Shown here piece after piece: positions 1 through 8,290 of a DNA stretch of 8,303 nt (position 1 is the stretch's first letter; every line of letters starts with the position of its first letter). The notes beneath the pieces were generated by a model, which worked only from the letters and a program-made list of their open reading frames with translations, did no database searches and was not told the origin of the DNA. The position numbers and the translations under genes were made by a program. Origin of the DNA: Chitinophagaceae bacterium (lineage in GTDB: Bacteria > Bacteroidota > Bacteroidia > Chitinophagales > Chitinophagaceae). Where the stretch lies: positions 1 through 8,303 of the forward strand of contig JAGOUF010000074.1 of assembly GCA_018061385.1 (NCBI GenBank). The letters are read 5' to 3'.

Positions 1-208
1 TAGTAGCTTCTGTTGGAAATGAATTGAATTGTAACCAAACATAATAACGTTGATTGTATATACAATTGTTAAACATGGAACTATTGCTAGGATTGGCTTC
101 TGGCAAAATATTTACAACATTACCAGTACGCATCTTAACGATTGGTTGTGCATTGGCTATAAAATTAAATACCAATAGTGCAATAAAAAAAGTACAAGTT
201 CTCAACAT
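1..208 (-). CDS. N-terminal part of an exported protein of unknown function (runs off the left edge)
   Basis: An ATG at 208-206 opens a frame that stays open for 69 codons to the window edge, so the gene is cut by the window and not broken. The N-terminus is a textbook Sec signal peptide: a short start with Arg3, a hydrophobic core (FFIALLVFNFI, residues 7-17) and a type I signal peptidase site after ANA (residues 18-20), giving a mature protein that begins QPIVKMRTGN. There is no lipobox cysteine at the cleavage site. The visible mature part (QPIVKM... to ...FNSFPTEAT) is rich in Asn and aromatic residues, and I do not recognise the family. It starts 85 bases past the end of maeB on the same strand. 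A possible -7 box at 238-245 would give a leader of about 24 bases, so it may have its own promoter. I see no terminator before it, so readthrough from maeB is also possible. Export to the periplasm, outer membrane or outside is inferred from the signal peptide alone. Confidence 0.8.
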   Translation of the reverse strand, partial: MLRTCTFFIALLVFNFIANAQPIVKMRTGNVVNILPEANPSNSSMFNNCIYNQRYYVWLQFNSFPTEAT

Positions 209-237
209 AATTCTAAAGTTACTAATTGAAAATTATT

Positions 238-245
238 CAAATCTA
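238..245 (-). promoter_or_regulatory. Candidate Bacteroidota -7 promoter element for the partial exported-protein gene
   Basis: On the minus strand these bases read TAGATTTG, a full match to the TAnnTTTG -7 consensus of the Bacteroidota housekeeping sigma factor. It lies 29 bases upstream of the ATG at 208, which would place transcription start near 232. I find no good TTTG -33 element at the usual distance, so this is half of a promoter at best, and short AT-rich matches arise easily by chance. Confidence 0.35.
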
Positions 246-293
246 CGTTTGCCGAAACTAATAGAAATAAAACATATTATAACAAAACGAATA

Positions 294-2633
294 TTATTTT
301 TTCTTTTTTCGCATGCGTTTCCACCAAGAGGTTTTTTGAATCTCAGCTTCTGTATCTAGTTTGCTTTTTTGCTGTGCATCTACTACAGCAATTAATGCCA
401 TATCTATAATATTTCGTACACTACTACCCAATTGTAACACATGTACAGGCTTATTTAAACCTAATAAAATTGGGCCTATTGCATCGGCTCCTCCAATTTC
501 TTTTAGTAAATTATAAGCAACATTCCCTGCTGTTAAATTGGGGAAAATTAATACATTAACATCTTGATTAACTAAATCGCTAAAAGGATAATTATCTTTT
601 AAAACTTCCTTATTAAATGCCAACGATGCTTGCATTTCTCCATCAACAATTAATGAAGGATTTTTTTTCTTTACAATTTTCGTTGCTTCAGCTACCAACC
701 TAGCTTCTACTCCACTACTGCTCCCAAAATTGCTATAACTTAACATGGCTATTTTAGGTATAACATTTAAGTTTTTAACTTCTCTTGCAACCAATAAAGT
801 AATATCTGCCAATTCTTCTGCAGTTGGATTAAAGTTAACTGTTGTATCTGCTAAAAATATGGGGCCTCGTTTGGTCATTAGCATATACATACCAGCAATT
901 TTCTTCACTCCTTCTTCAGTTCCAATAATTTGAAGTGCTGGTTTTATTGCTTCAGAATAATTTCGTGTTAACCCACTTATTACAGCATCTGCTTCACCAG
1001 TTTCTACCATCATACACCCAAAATGATTTCTTTCTTTCATCATTTTAGTACTTTCATACTGGTTAACACCTTTACGACTGCGTTTAGCGAAAAACAATTG
1101 CCCAAAAAGTTCTCTTTTTGCATCGTTGCTTTCATCTCTTGGATTAATAATTGGAATATCGGTTAAGTCGATATTGTTCTCCTCTGCAATAGTTCTAATT
1201 TTCTTTTCAATACCCAATAAAATTGGATATGCAATTCCTTCATCATAAATAATGCTGGCCGCTTTCAATATTTTTTCATTGTCGGCTTCTGAAAATACCA
1301 AACGTTTTGGTGCTTTTCTTGCTTTATTTCCAATTGCTCTTACTAACTGATTGTCTAAACCCAACCGTTTTTGCAATTGATCTTTATAAGCATCCCAATT
1401 TTTAATTGGATTTTTTGCAACACCACTATCCATTGCAGCTTTTGCAACAGCAGGTGCAACAGTTGACAATAGTCTTGGGTCAACCGGTTTAGGAATAATA
1501 TAATCTGCTCCAAAGGTCATTGTTTTTTGGTTGTAAGCCAATGTAACAATATCTGGTACAGGTTCTTTTGCCATTGCTGCCAAAGCCTTTACAGCAGCCA
1601 ATTTCATCTCTTCGTTAATGGTTGTTGCTCTTACGTCTAATGCTCCTCTAAATATGTATGGAAAGCCCAATACATTGTTTACTTGGTTAGGATAATCGCT
1701 TCTACCTGTTGCCATAATAATATCTTGTCTGGCTTCTAATGCATCTTCATAACCAATTTCAGGATCTGGGTTTGCCATGGCAAAAACGATTGGATTTTTT
1801 GCCATACTTTTTACCATTTCCTTCGACACAGTATTGCCTTTGCTCAATCCAATAAATACATCTGCATTTTTCATGCCTTCAGCCAACTTCATATCTTTTC
1901 CATCAACAGCAAACAACTGTTTTTGCTCATCTAAATCTGTACGTCCTTTATGTATTAAACCTTTGCTATCAAAAACTTTTACATTCTCTTTTTTAACACC
2001 AACAGCTATGTATAATTTTAAACAAGATATGGCTGCAGCACCTGCACCATTAATTACAACTTTTACTTTTTCAATTTTCTTTTTCTGTACTTCTAATGCA
2101 TTGATTAAAGCTGCTGCACTAATAATTGCTGTGCCATGTTGATCATCATGCATCACAGGAATTTTCATCAACTTTTTTAATTCTCTTTCAATGTAGAAAC
2201 ATTCAGGAGCTTTAATGTCTTCTAAATTAATACCACCAAATGTGGGTTCCAATGCTTTTACAATTTCAACAAATTTTACGGGATCTTTTTCGTTGATTTC
2301 AATATCGAAAACATCTATATCGGCAAATATTTTAAACAACACTCCTTTACCTTCCATTACTGGTTTTCCAGCTTCTGGACCAATATCACCTAGACCCAAT
2401 ACTGCTGTTCCATTACTAATTACACCTACTAAATTCCCTTTGGCAGTGTACTTATAAACGTCCTCTGGATTTTTTTGAATTTCTTTGCAAGGCTCTGCAA
2501 CGCCTGGACTATATGCCAATGATAAATCTCTTTGTGTTTTTGCATCTTTGGTAGGAACAACTTCTATCTTACCTGGCCTTCCTTGTGCATGATATTCCAA
2601 TGCTTGTTCTCTTCTAAGTTCTTTACTTTCCAT
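294..2633 (-). CDS. maeB: NADP-dependent malic enzyme with C-terminal phosphotransacetylase-like domain (MaeB type)
   Basis: Oxidatively decarboxylates L-malate to pyruvate and CO2 in the cytoplasm while reducing NADP+, supplying pyruvate and NADPH. At 779 residues it has the usual length of the two-domain MaeB family. The malic enzyme part (about 1-430) shows the substrate-domain motif [13 protein letters not shown] with the expected catalytic Tyr41, the EGKG segment with the probable general base Lys96, metal-ligand segments around Glu138-Asp139 ([13 protein letters not shown]) and Asp163-Asp164 (MHDDQHGTA), a Rossmann loop GAGAAA (196-201), and ANPDPEI (287-293). The rest (about 440-757) is a PTA-like domain with SNFGSS (634-639), DGEMQ (664-668) and [12 protein letters not shown] (699-710). 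In characterised MaeB enzymes this domain is regulatory and senses acetyl-CoA rather than making acetyl phosphate. The protein ends in a basic tail, [10 protein letters not shown]. The ATG at 2633 begins the conserved N-terminus; its leader has no Shine-Dalgarno sequence. NADP preference is inferred from the family. A terminator upstream separates it from the PBP gene. Confidence 0.95.
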   Translation of the reverse strand: MESKELRREQALEYHAQGRPGKIEVVPTKDAKTQRDLSLAYSPGVAEPCKEIQKNPEDVYKYTAKGNLVGVISNGTAVLGLGDIGPEAGKPVMEGKGVLFKIFADIDVFDIEINEKDPVKFVEIVKALEPTFGGINLEDIKAPECFYIERELKKLMKIPVMHDDQHGTAIISAAALINALEVQKKKIEKVKVVINGAGAAAISCLKLYIAVGVKKENVKVFDSKGLIHKGRTDLDEQKQLFAVDGKDMKLAEGMKNADVFIGLSKGNTVSKEMVKSMAKNPIVFAMANPDPEIGYEDALEARQDIIMATGRSDYPNQVNNVLGFPYIFRGALDVRATTINEEMKLAAVKALAAMAKEPVPDIVTLAYNQKTMTFGADYIIPKPVDPRLLSTVAPAVAKAAMDSGVAKNPIKNWDAYKDQLQKRLGLDNQLVRAIGNKARKAPKRLVFSEADNEKILKAASIIYDEGIAYPILLGIEKKIRTIAEENNIDLTDIPIINPRDESNDAKRELFGQLFFAKRSRKGVNQYESTKMMKERNHFGCMMVETGEADAVISGLTRNYSEAIKPALQIIGTEEGVKKIAGMYMLMTKRGPIFLADTTVNFNPTAEELADITLLVAREVKNLNVIPKIAMLSYSNFGSSSGVEARLVAEATKIVKKKNPSLIVDGEMQASLAFNKEVLKDNYPFSDLVNQDVNVLIFPNLTAGNVAYNLLKEIGGADAIGPILLGLNKPVHVLQLGSSVRNIIDMALIAVVDAQQKSKLDTEAEIQKTSWWKRMRKKKK

Positions 2634-2713
2634 AAATTATTGTTCTAAAAATGTTTTAAATAAAGTCTTTTTAAAGCTCCAAAAAAATGGTGCCCCTCTG
2701 TTTTAAAAGTGGT

Positions 2714-2721
2714 GCAAAGTA
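2714..2721 (-). promoter_or_regulatory. Candidate -7 promoter element for maeB
   Basis: The minus strand reads TACTTTGC, close to the Bacteroidota -7 element TAnnTTTG but one base shorter between TA and TTTG. A T-run (TTTTTCG) lies about 15 bases upstream in place of a clean TTTG -33 element. Transcription would start near 2708 and leave a leader of roughly 75 bases before the maeB ATG. The position, downstream of the PBP terminator and upstream of maeB, fits an independent promoter. The match is imperfect. Confidence 0.35.
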
Positions 2722-2769
2722 CAACAATTACAGCGAAAAATTGATGATAAACTAACAACCATTCATTAT

Positions 2770-2805
2770 AAAAAGTAAGCTCTGTATTGGGTATTACAGA
2801 GCTTA
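2770..2805 (-). terminator. Intrinsic terminator of the sprE-PBP unit
   Basis: A perfect 11-base-pair inverted repeat has arms at 2776-2786 and 2795-2805 (minus strand TAAGCTCTGTA and TACAGAGCTTA) around an 8-base loop. On the minus strand it is followed, after one C, by TTTTT (2774-2770). This is a typical Rho-independent terminator. It starts 26 bases past the PBP stop codon. The other side of the hairpin lacks an immediate T-run in plus-strand orientation, so it acts mainly on minus-strand transcription. Confidence 0.85.
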
Positions 2806-2831
2806 AAGTGCTTGAAAAAATATTTGATTTT

Positions 2832-5246
2832 TTATTTTCCTGTTTTAGGTAAAATTGCTTTTGGTTTTTGAACAGGTGCTGGTAGTACTGCTGGTTTTTT
2901 TTCGTTGTTTTTTGGTTGAGACTTAGCAGGATTTTTATTGTCATTTGTAGCAGGTACAACAACTGGTGTTTTGGTTTCTGGTGTAGTTGCTTCATCGTAC
3001 ATTTCTTCACCATCGCCATATTCTGTGCTACTTCCTGCACCATTGTCTTCTGTTTCTCCACCAAGCACTGGAACAAATCCATTGATCCCATCAATTACAA
3101 TATCATTGGTTAAAGCATCGGGTTTTGAGAACACACTTTTAACATCAATTCCACAAGCAGGATCATTGGAGGCTTTGCTATAAAAGTAGGCCCAAATAGG
3201 CAAAGCTGCAGAAGCACCTTGACCAATTCCGGTTGAATTAAAACGAATAAATCTATCATCGCAACCAACCCAAGTACCAGCCAACAATTGTGGTGTATAA
3301 CCCATAAACCAAGCATCGCTATTGTCATTGGTAGTTCCTGTTTTGCCTGCAACTTCTCCAGTAACGCCATAGTTCCAAATTCTTCTACCTGTACCAAATT
3401 GCATTACACCTTGCATCATTTTTATAACAGAATATGCCGTAACATCGCTAATCACTTCTTTGCGTTTAGGCGTAAATGATTCTATTACATTTCCATTTCT
3501 ATCTTCAATTCTTGTAATAAACATAGGCTGTACATTAAAGCCTCTACCTGGCAACATGCTATAACCTTGCATCATTTCAAACAATGAAATTTCACAAGCA
3601 CCCAATGCCATACTTGGATATGCGTCAAGCTTGGTTTTAAAATCGCAACGTTTTAAAAAATCTACAAAACGTTTTGCTCCATTATTGCCTGTATTGTCTA
3701 GCTGCTTCATAATATAAGCAGATGCACAGTTACGAGATTGTGCCAACGCTTGAGACATAGGCATTGTACCACCTGTACAAGATGTAGTTGTAGCAGGTAC
3801 TAACCCATATTGTCCAAAACTTTGTTGCATATCTTGTACCATTGACGAAGGTGTCATTCCTGCTTCTTCAATAGCCAAACTATACAACAATGGTTTTATG
3901 GTTGAACCAACTTGACGTTTGGTATTAAAATTTACGTGATCGTATTTATATGTTTTAAAATCTATACCACCAACCCATGCTTTTACTTCTCCACTTAAAG
4001 GATCCATTACCATAAAACCAGCTTGCAACATTTGGCGACTGTACTTAATAGAATCCAAAGGCGTCATTACTGTATCTGTTTCTCTTTTGGTGTTCCAAGC
4101 AAATACTTTCATGTTGGTTTTAACATCAAAACTTTTGCGAATTTCATCTTCTTTTACTCCATCTTTTTGCATGCTTTTCCAACGTTCACTTTGCTTAATG
4201 GCAGATTCTAAAACATTTTCTCTGCCTTTCCAAACCGATCCATTTTTTATATTGGATTGAGCATTTAGATATTTTTGCATTTCACTAATATGCTTAGACA
4301 CAGCTTCCTCAGCATACAATTGCATACGTGGATTTATGGTTGTGTAAACCCTCAATCCATCTCTATATAAATCGTATTTTTTTCCATCCGATTTTTCATG
4401 TTCTTTACACCACTTTTTCAATTCCTCTCCTAAAATCATTCTAAAGTAAGGACCCAATCCTGCATTCTCATCTAGTTTTTTATAGTTTAAAACAATGGGC
4501 AAAATTTTCAATCCATCAAAAGTTGTTTTATCTAATTTTCCATTTTTTACCATTTGTCCCATTACTACATTTCTTCTATCTAAAGCCAATTTTGGGTTGC
4601 GTTTAGGATTGTATAATGTAGCACCTTTTAACATACCAATTAGTACTGCTGCTTCTTCCACATTTAAACGATCGGGTTCTTTTTGAAAAAATGTTTTTGA
4701 TGCATTTCGAATACCAAAAACATTATCGCCAAAGGCAACTGTATTTAAATACACAGTTATAATTTCATCTTTGGTAAAATTTCGTTCAAGCTTAACAGCA
4801 ATAATGGCTTCTTTAAATTTTTGAATTCCACGAACCAAAAAATTTCGTGTTGCCCAATTTTCTGTAAATAAATTTTTAGCTGTTTGCATAGAAATGGTAC
4901 TAGCACCGCCATCTCTTCCTAAGCCTGCAACTGCTCTACCAATAGAACGCAAATCAATGCCACTATGCTCGTAAAAACGTTCATCTTCTGTTGCTACCAA
5001 TGCATCAATTACTGGCTTGGCAATATCTTTATATTCAACATTTACTCTATCTTGTAAATAATATTTTCCAAGTAAAGTTCCATCTTGAGCATATACTTGA
5101 CTGCTTTGTGATGCTGATGGATTTTGTATATCTTCTATTGAAGGCATACTTCCAAAAACGCCCCAATTACATAGCAATAAAAAAAGTATAAAAGAGCCTA
5201 AGCCTATAAATGTTACTTTCCAAATAATACTTGCAGCTTTTTTCAT
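2832..5246 (-). CDS. Class A penicillin-binding protein (PBP1A-type glycosyltransferase/transpeptidase)
   Basis: Bifunctional peptidoglycan synthase of the inner membrane: it polymerises lipid II into glycan strands and cross-links the stem peptides in the periplasm. Numbering from the ATG at 5246 (804 residues): a short basic cytoplasmic start (MKK), one membrane anchor (about 8-31), then a GT51 glycosyltransferase domain with ATEDERFYEHSGID (85-98, catalytic Glu87), GGASTISMQTAKNLF (113-127) and RNFTKDEIITVYLN (155-168). The transpeptidase has all three active-site motifs: STIK (nucleophile Ser448, Lys451), SRN (504-506) and KTGTT (635-639). From about 730 the C-terminus is low-complexity, first acidic and then rich in Pro, Lys and Asn. 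A TTG at 5279 in the same frame would add 11 residues and sit 14 bases from the sprE stop. I prefer the ATG because it gives a typical MKK-plus-anchor N-terminus; neither start has a Shine-Dalgarno sequence. It is probably co-transcribed with sprE and followed by a strong terminator. Confidence 0.95.
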   Translation of the reverse strand: MKKAASIIWKVTFIGLGSFILFLLLCNWGVFGSMPSIEDIQNPSASQSSQVYAQDGTLLGKYYLQDRVNVEYKDIAKPVIDALVATEDERFYEHSGIDLRSIGRAVAGLGRDGGASTISMQTAKNLFTENWATRNFLVRGIQKFKEAIIAVKLERNFTKDEIITVYLNTVAFGDNVFGIRNASKTFFQKEPDRLNVEEAAVLIGMLKGATLYNPKRNPKLALDRRNVVMGQMVKNGKLDKTTFDGLKILPIVLNYKKLDENAGLGPYFRMILGEELKKWCKEHEKSDGKKYDLYRDGLRVYTTINPRMQLYAEEAVSKHISEMQKYLNAQSNIKNGSVWKGRENVLESAIKQSERWKSMQKDGVKEDEIRKSFDVKTNMKVFAWNTKRETDTVMTPLDSIKYSRQMLQAGFMVMDPLSGEVKAWVGGIDFKTYKYDHVNFNTKRQVGSTIKPLLYSLAIEEAGMTPSSMVQDMQQSFGQYGLVPATTTSCTGGTMPMSQALAQSRNCASAYIMKQLDNTGNNGAKRFVDFLKRCDFKTKLDAYPSMALGACEISLFEMMQGYSMLPGRGFNVQPMFITRIEDRNGNVIESFTPKRKEVISDVTAYSVIKMMQGVMQFGTGRRIWNYGVTGEVAGKTGTTNDNSDAWFMGYTPQLLAGTWVGCDDRFIRFNSTGIGQGASAALPIWAYFYSKASNDPACGIDVKSVFSKPDALTNDIVIDGINGFVPVLGGETEDNGAGSSTEYGDGEEMYDEATTPETKTPVVVPATNDNKNPAKSQPKNNEKKPAVLPAPVQKPKAILPKTGK

Positions 5247-5293
5247 TTGTTGAAATAAATTAAAAATTTGGGTGGACAAATTATTCAGTTCTA

Positions 5294-8290
5294 CTAAAAT
5301 TTGCCAATTAATGTTTGCTTAATTAAATTAATATATGCTTCTAATTCCCTGTTTGTTTTTAGCAATTCTAAATTGGCATTGCTAATAATTGTGTACTGAT
5401 ATTTATTGGCTGGAATCCAAGATAGAATTGCAGATGGAGTTTGTGGGCGAACTTTTTCTACATAATCTACAGCTGCTCCTGCATCGATAAATGATCCCAA
5501 TAAAATAAAACTTGTATCTGCACTATACTTATAAATATCTGATGCTATTTTTTGACCATAAAATTTAGATGCATTGTACTGATCAAAAGCCAATCTAGAT
5601 TCTTTTACAAAAACAGCATCTACATTACTCATCACCAATAGTACAAAATGAGCATCGGCAGCCACAAAACTAAATGCCGATTTTGGTGCAGTAGCAGTAG
5701 GCTTTGCGTCTACCTTTTTATCAATTGCTTTTTGTTTATCATTGGTTTTTGCTGTACCATTTTTCTTCGCTTCTTTCTTTTCTTCTTCTGTTGTTGGTGC
5801 AGTTAAATCAATTGGTCTTTCAACAGGTTCTTCTGCTCTTTCAACATTTAAATCTGTAAGGTATTTTTCAATTTCTTTTCTTCGCTTCAACACATTAATC
5901 ATGTTGGTAGCTTTTTCTGCCATAGGTGTACCTGGCACAAGTTTAATTAACTCTGTTAATTTAATTGTTGCAGTAGAATCGTCTCCTTGTTTAATGTAAT
6001 AAACCGACTCCATAAACAACAACTGTGGTGTCCAATATTTATTACCAAAAATTGCATCCGCCTTATTTTTAGAAGCAATGGCTTCTTCAAATTTTCCTTC
6101 TACAAAAAGGATGTAAATATTTTCATAGGTTTTGGTTGCCGTTTCATTTTTTTCTTTATCAGGGGTTTTGTTTCCTTGTTCTACCTTAATGGTTAAACTA
6201 CCATCTGGAAATGCTGATTTAAGCACATTCAACACACTATCAGCCTTGCCTTCGAGCCCTAATTTTTGATAGCAATAATACAAGTTAAACAATGCTGGTT
6301 CTTTCTTTTGAAAAGTATCGAAACGGTGTAATAATTTTTCGTAAGAATGAGAAGCTGGTAAATAATCTTCTAAACTATTTTGAAAAGTTTCTCCATTGTT
6401 AAAAAATGCCAATTGAATTTTTTGTTGAGAAGCATCTAAACGTTCAGCAGTTAAAGGAAGTTTACTCATGAGTCCTTCAAAAGATAAATCTTCTTCTTCA
6501 ACAGCAGTTTCTTCTTTTCCGCCAGCATCTAAGGATGGTTTTTTAGTATCGCCAACATCATCAATATCACTCATTGCTGGAGATTTTTTTGCAGAAGCTC
6601 CTGCCAATTTATCAATAGCCGATTGTCTTCGCCAATTGTCAACATTGTTTCTTTTGCCCCAACGAGTTTTAAATTCAGAAAATCCTTTGCTCTTTAAGTT
6701 GTTGTTTAAAAAATACCACTCTCCTTTTGTATCGCTAAACAAATCTGTTGTTTTTGTATCAACAACACCAGTATTGTAAGAGCCTTCGCCTTCATCAGTT
6801 CCTTTCAACCCTTTTGCCTTACGCAATGCTTTCAAAGTCTTTTTAACATACGCAGTTCTTTCAACTTCAGGCATTAAAGCAACTCTTTGTAAACTATCTT
6901 CTACACGTATTAAAATTAAATTATCGGCAATAATTTTTAATGCCGGTTTTCTTGCAGTAATTCTTTCTTTATAATTTCCTGGCAAGCCTTTTACTGCTTC
7001 AATTTGTACACTATCATAAAAATTTCTGGCCTCAATATAATTGCCCAAATCATAATTCAAATCTGCCAAAGCCAAAAAACTTGTAGACTTTTGTTGTTGA
7101 TTGTCTACACTATATTTTACACTTTTTAATAAATTATTTTGAGCAGCATTGTAACTGTTTCGTTGCATTTCTAATTGTGCAGCAGCGTAATAAATAATGT
7201 CTCTATAATCTACATATTTATCTCTTTTAGCAAGTTTCAACAGCTCGTTTAAATTTTCTTGCAATGCATCTTTCTTTTTTCCTGATGCTAAAGAAACAAT
7301 ATTTAGTCTTGCATAAACTTCCAATAAAGGATCAATAGAATGTTTAATAGATTGCTCATACATTCTAATTGCCAAACTATCATTTTTTGCAATATGATAC
7401 AATTGTCCTGCTAAATATTCCCACCTAGACTTTTCAGATTTATCCTCAGCATTATCCAACGATTTGCGTAAATGAAAAGCTGCACTATCATAGTTTTCTT
7501 GTTTATAAAACCAATAAGCAGTTACTTCATGCAAGTCTGTTTTTAAACGTTTCGGAAATAGAGGATCACTTCTTAAAATACCAATTAATCCTGCAGCTTC
7601 ACCCAACATATCTTGCTCTAAATAATTTCTTATTTGCCAAATAAAACTTTCATTACGGCTTGGTGGTTTTGTAGTAATTTTTTTCCACAAACTTCTTTTT
7701 TCGTTGGTAGAAATGGTGAATACACCTTTTGTATTGCTAGCATTGCTTCCTAACGGAACATCATACCCTTCATCTTTTGGTGCATATACATAATTTACAT
7801 ATTGAAAACATCCTGCAGCACTATCAAAATCTTTTCTATACAAATATGCTTTCCCTAAAAGAATGTATAAATTATCAATCCAATCATTTCGTAAATCATG
7901 CAACAAAATACCAGCAGTGCATTTGTAAATAATAGAATCTAAATCGTCTTTACTTTTTGATGTGGCTTCTAAATTGTAATTGTAAAAAGGAAGTAGTTGG
8001 GTATAATCGTCTTTATGACTGGTTTTTGCACGTTCAATAACATCGTTTAATTTATTACTTGCATTAAAATAATAATTATAATGTGTATAGGTATTTTGGG
8101 TAATTCGGCGAAGCAAAGTAAACTTTTTTTCACCGGTTTTTTCAGAACCCAACTTTCTTGTTTCGTACTGTTTTGGTTTATCTTTTTCAATAGCCACTTC
8201 TGTATTGGGCTGAGCAAACAAAGCGTTTGCACAACTAAAACCAATAAACAACAATAATATTTTCTTGAAATACAATATCATACAATTCAT
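5294..8290 (-). CDS. sprE: SprE/PorW-like TPR protein of the type IX secretion system and gliding motility
   Basis: SprE (PorW in Porphyromonas) is an exported T9SS component needed for secretion through the outer membrane and, in gliding species, for motility. It is thought to link the motor/ring parts to the SprA (Sov) translocon. This 998-residue protein has a signal peptide (residues 1 to about 26, ending NALFA before Gln27). Family-like segments follow: NTYTHYNYYFNASNKLNDVI (66-85), DDYTQLLPFYNYNLEA (94-109), ILLHDLRNDWIDNLYILLGK (128-147) and PPSRNESFIWQIRNY (209-223). Degenerate TPR helices extend over about 138-430 and 640-800. Between them lie the conserved-looking EWYFLNN and FKTRWGKRNNVDNWRR (524-555) and an acidic linker (570-605). 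A Lys/Glu/Thr-rich linker (818-870) leads to a compact C-terminal alpha/beta domain (876-998). Cys20 is not in a normal lipobox, although known SprE/PorW proteins are lipoproteins. The ATG at 8290 has a weak GGAAG four bases upstream (8295-8299); Met4 is an alternative start. The assignment is from recognised sequence pattern, not a search. Confidence 0.85.
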   Translation of the reverse strand: MNCMILYFKKILLLFIGFSCANALFAQPNTEVAIEKDKPKQYETRKLGSEKTGEKKFTLLRRITQNTYTHYNYYFNASNKLNDVIERAKTSHKDDYTQLLPFYNYNLEATSKSKDDLDSIIYKCTAGILLHDLRNDWIDNLYILLGKAYLYRKDFDSAAGCFQYVNYVYAPKDEGYDVPLGSNASNTKGVFTISTNEKRSLWKKITTKPPSRNESFIWQIRNYLEQDMLGEAAGLIGILRSDPLFPKRLKTDLHEVTAYWFYKQENYDSAAFHLRKSLDNAEDKSEKSRWEYLAGQLYHIAKNDSLAIRMYEQSIKHSIDPLLEVYARLNIVSLASGKKKDALQENLNELLKLAKRDKYVDYRDIIYYAAAQLEMQRNSYNAAQNNLLKSVKYSVDNQQQKSTSFLALADLNYDLGNYIEARNFYDSVQIEAVKGLPGNYKERITARKPALKIIADNLILIRVEDSLQRVALMPEVERTAYVKKTLKALRKAKGLKGTDEGEGSYNTGVVDTKTTDLFSDTKGEWYFLNNNLKSKGFSEFKTRWGKRNNVDNWRRQSAIDKLAGASAKKSPAMSDIDDVGDTKKPSLDAGGKEETAVEEEDLSFEGLMSKLPLTAERLDASQQKIQLAFFNNGETFQNSLEDYLPASHSYEKLLHRFDTFQKKEPALFNLYYCYQKLGLEGKADSVLNVLKSAFPDGSLTIKVEQGNKTPDKEKNETATKTYENIYILFVEGKFEEAIASKNKADAIFGNKYWTPQLLFMESVYYIKQGDDSTATIKLTELIKLVPGTPMAEKATNMINVLKRRKEIEKYLTDLNVERAEEPVERPIDLTAPTTEEEKKEAKKNGTAKTNDKQKAIDKKVDAKPTATAPKSAFSFVAADAHFVLLVMSNVDAVFVKESRLAFDQYNASKFYGQKIASDIYKYSADTSFILLGSFIDAGAAVDYVEKVRPQTPSAILSWIPANKYQYTIISNANLELLKTNRELEAYINLIKQTLIGKF

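Noticed and set aside
209..293. Possible terminator between maeB and the partial gene (GTTT-CGGC-AAAC and TTGAA-TAATT-TTCAA hairpins)
   Set aside because: The stems are only 4 and 5 base pairs and mostly A/T, and neither is followed by a T-run on the minus strand. They are expected by chance in such AT-rich DNA.
54..359. A plus-strand open frame of 101 codons at the left edge
   Set aside because: It is antisense to the partial exported-protein gene and to the end of maeB. The minus-strand frame has a signal peptide and a sensible start, while this product shows no family features.
2675..2715. Repeated GGTGC / GCACC units in the maeB leader, considered as an operator or riboswitch
   Set aside because: There are two short direct copies with no symmetrical arrangement, and the roughly 75-base leader shows no conserved riboswitch core or strong folded structure.
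2832..2855. LPKTG at the very C-terminus of the PBP, resembling a sortase signal
   Set aside because: A sortase signal needs a hydrophobic segment and a basic tail after the motif. Here only one Lys follows, and the protein is a membrane-anchored enzyme of a Gram-negative phylum, so the match is coincidence within a Pro/Lys-rich tail.
2645..3094. A 149-codon open frame on the minus strand overlapping the PBP 3' end and the intergenic region
   Set aside because: It lies in another frame of the PBP gene, whose own frame is clearly coding, and it runs through the terminator hairpin. Its protein is Gln/Lys/His-rich and shows no domain.
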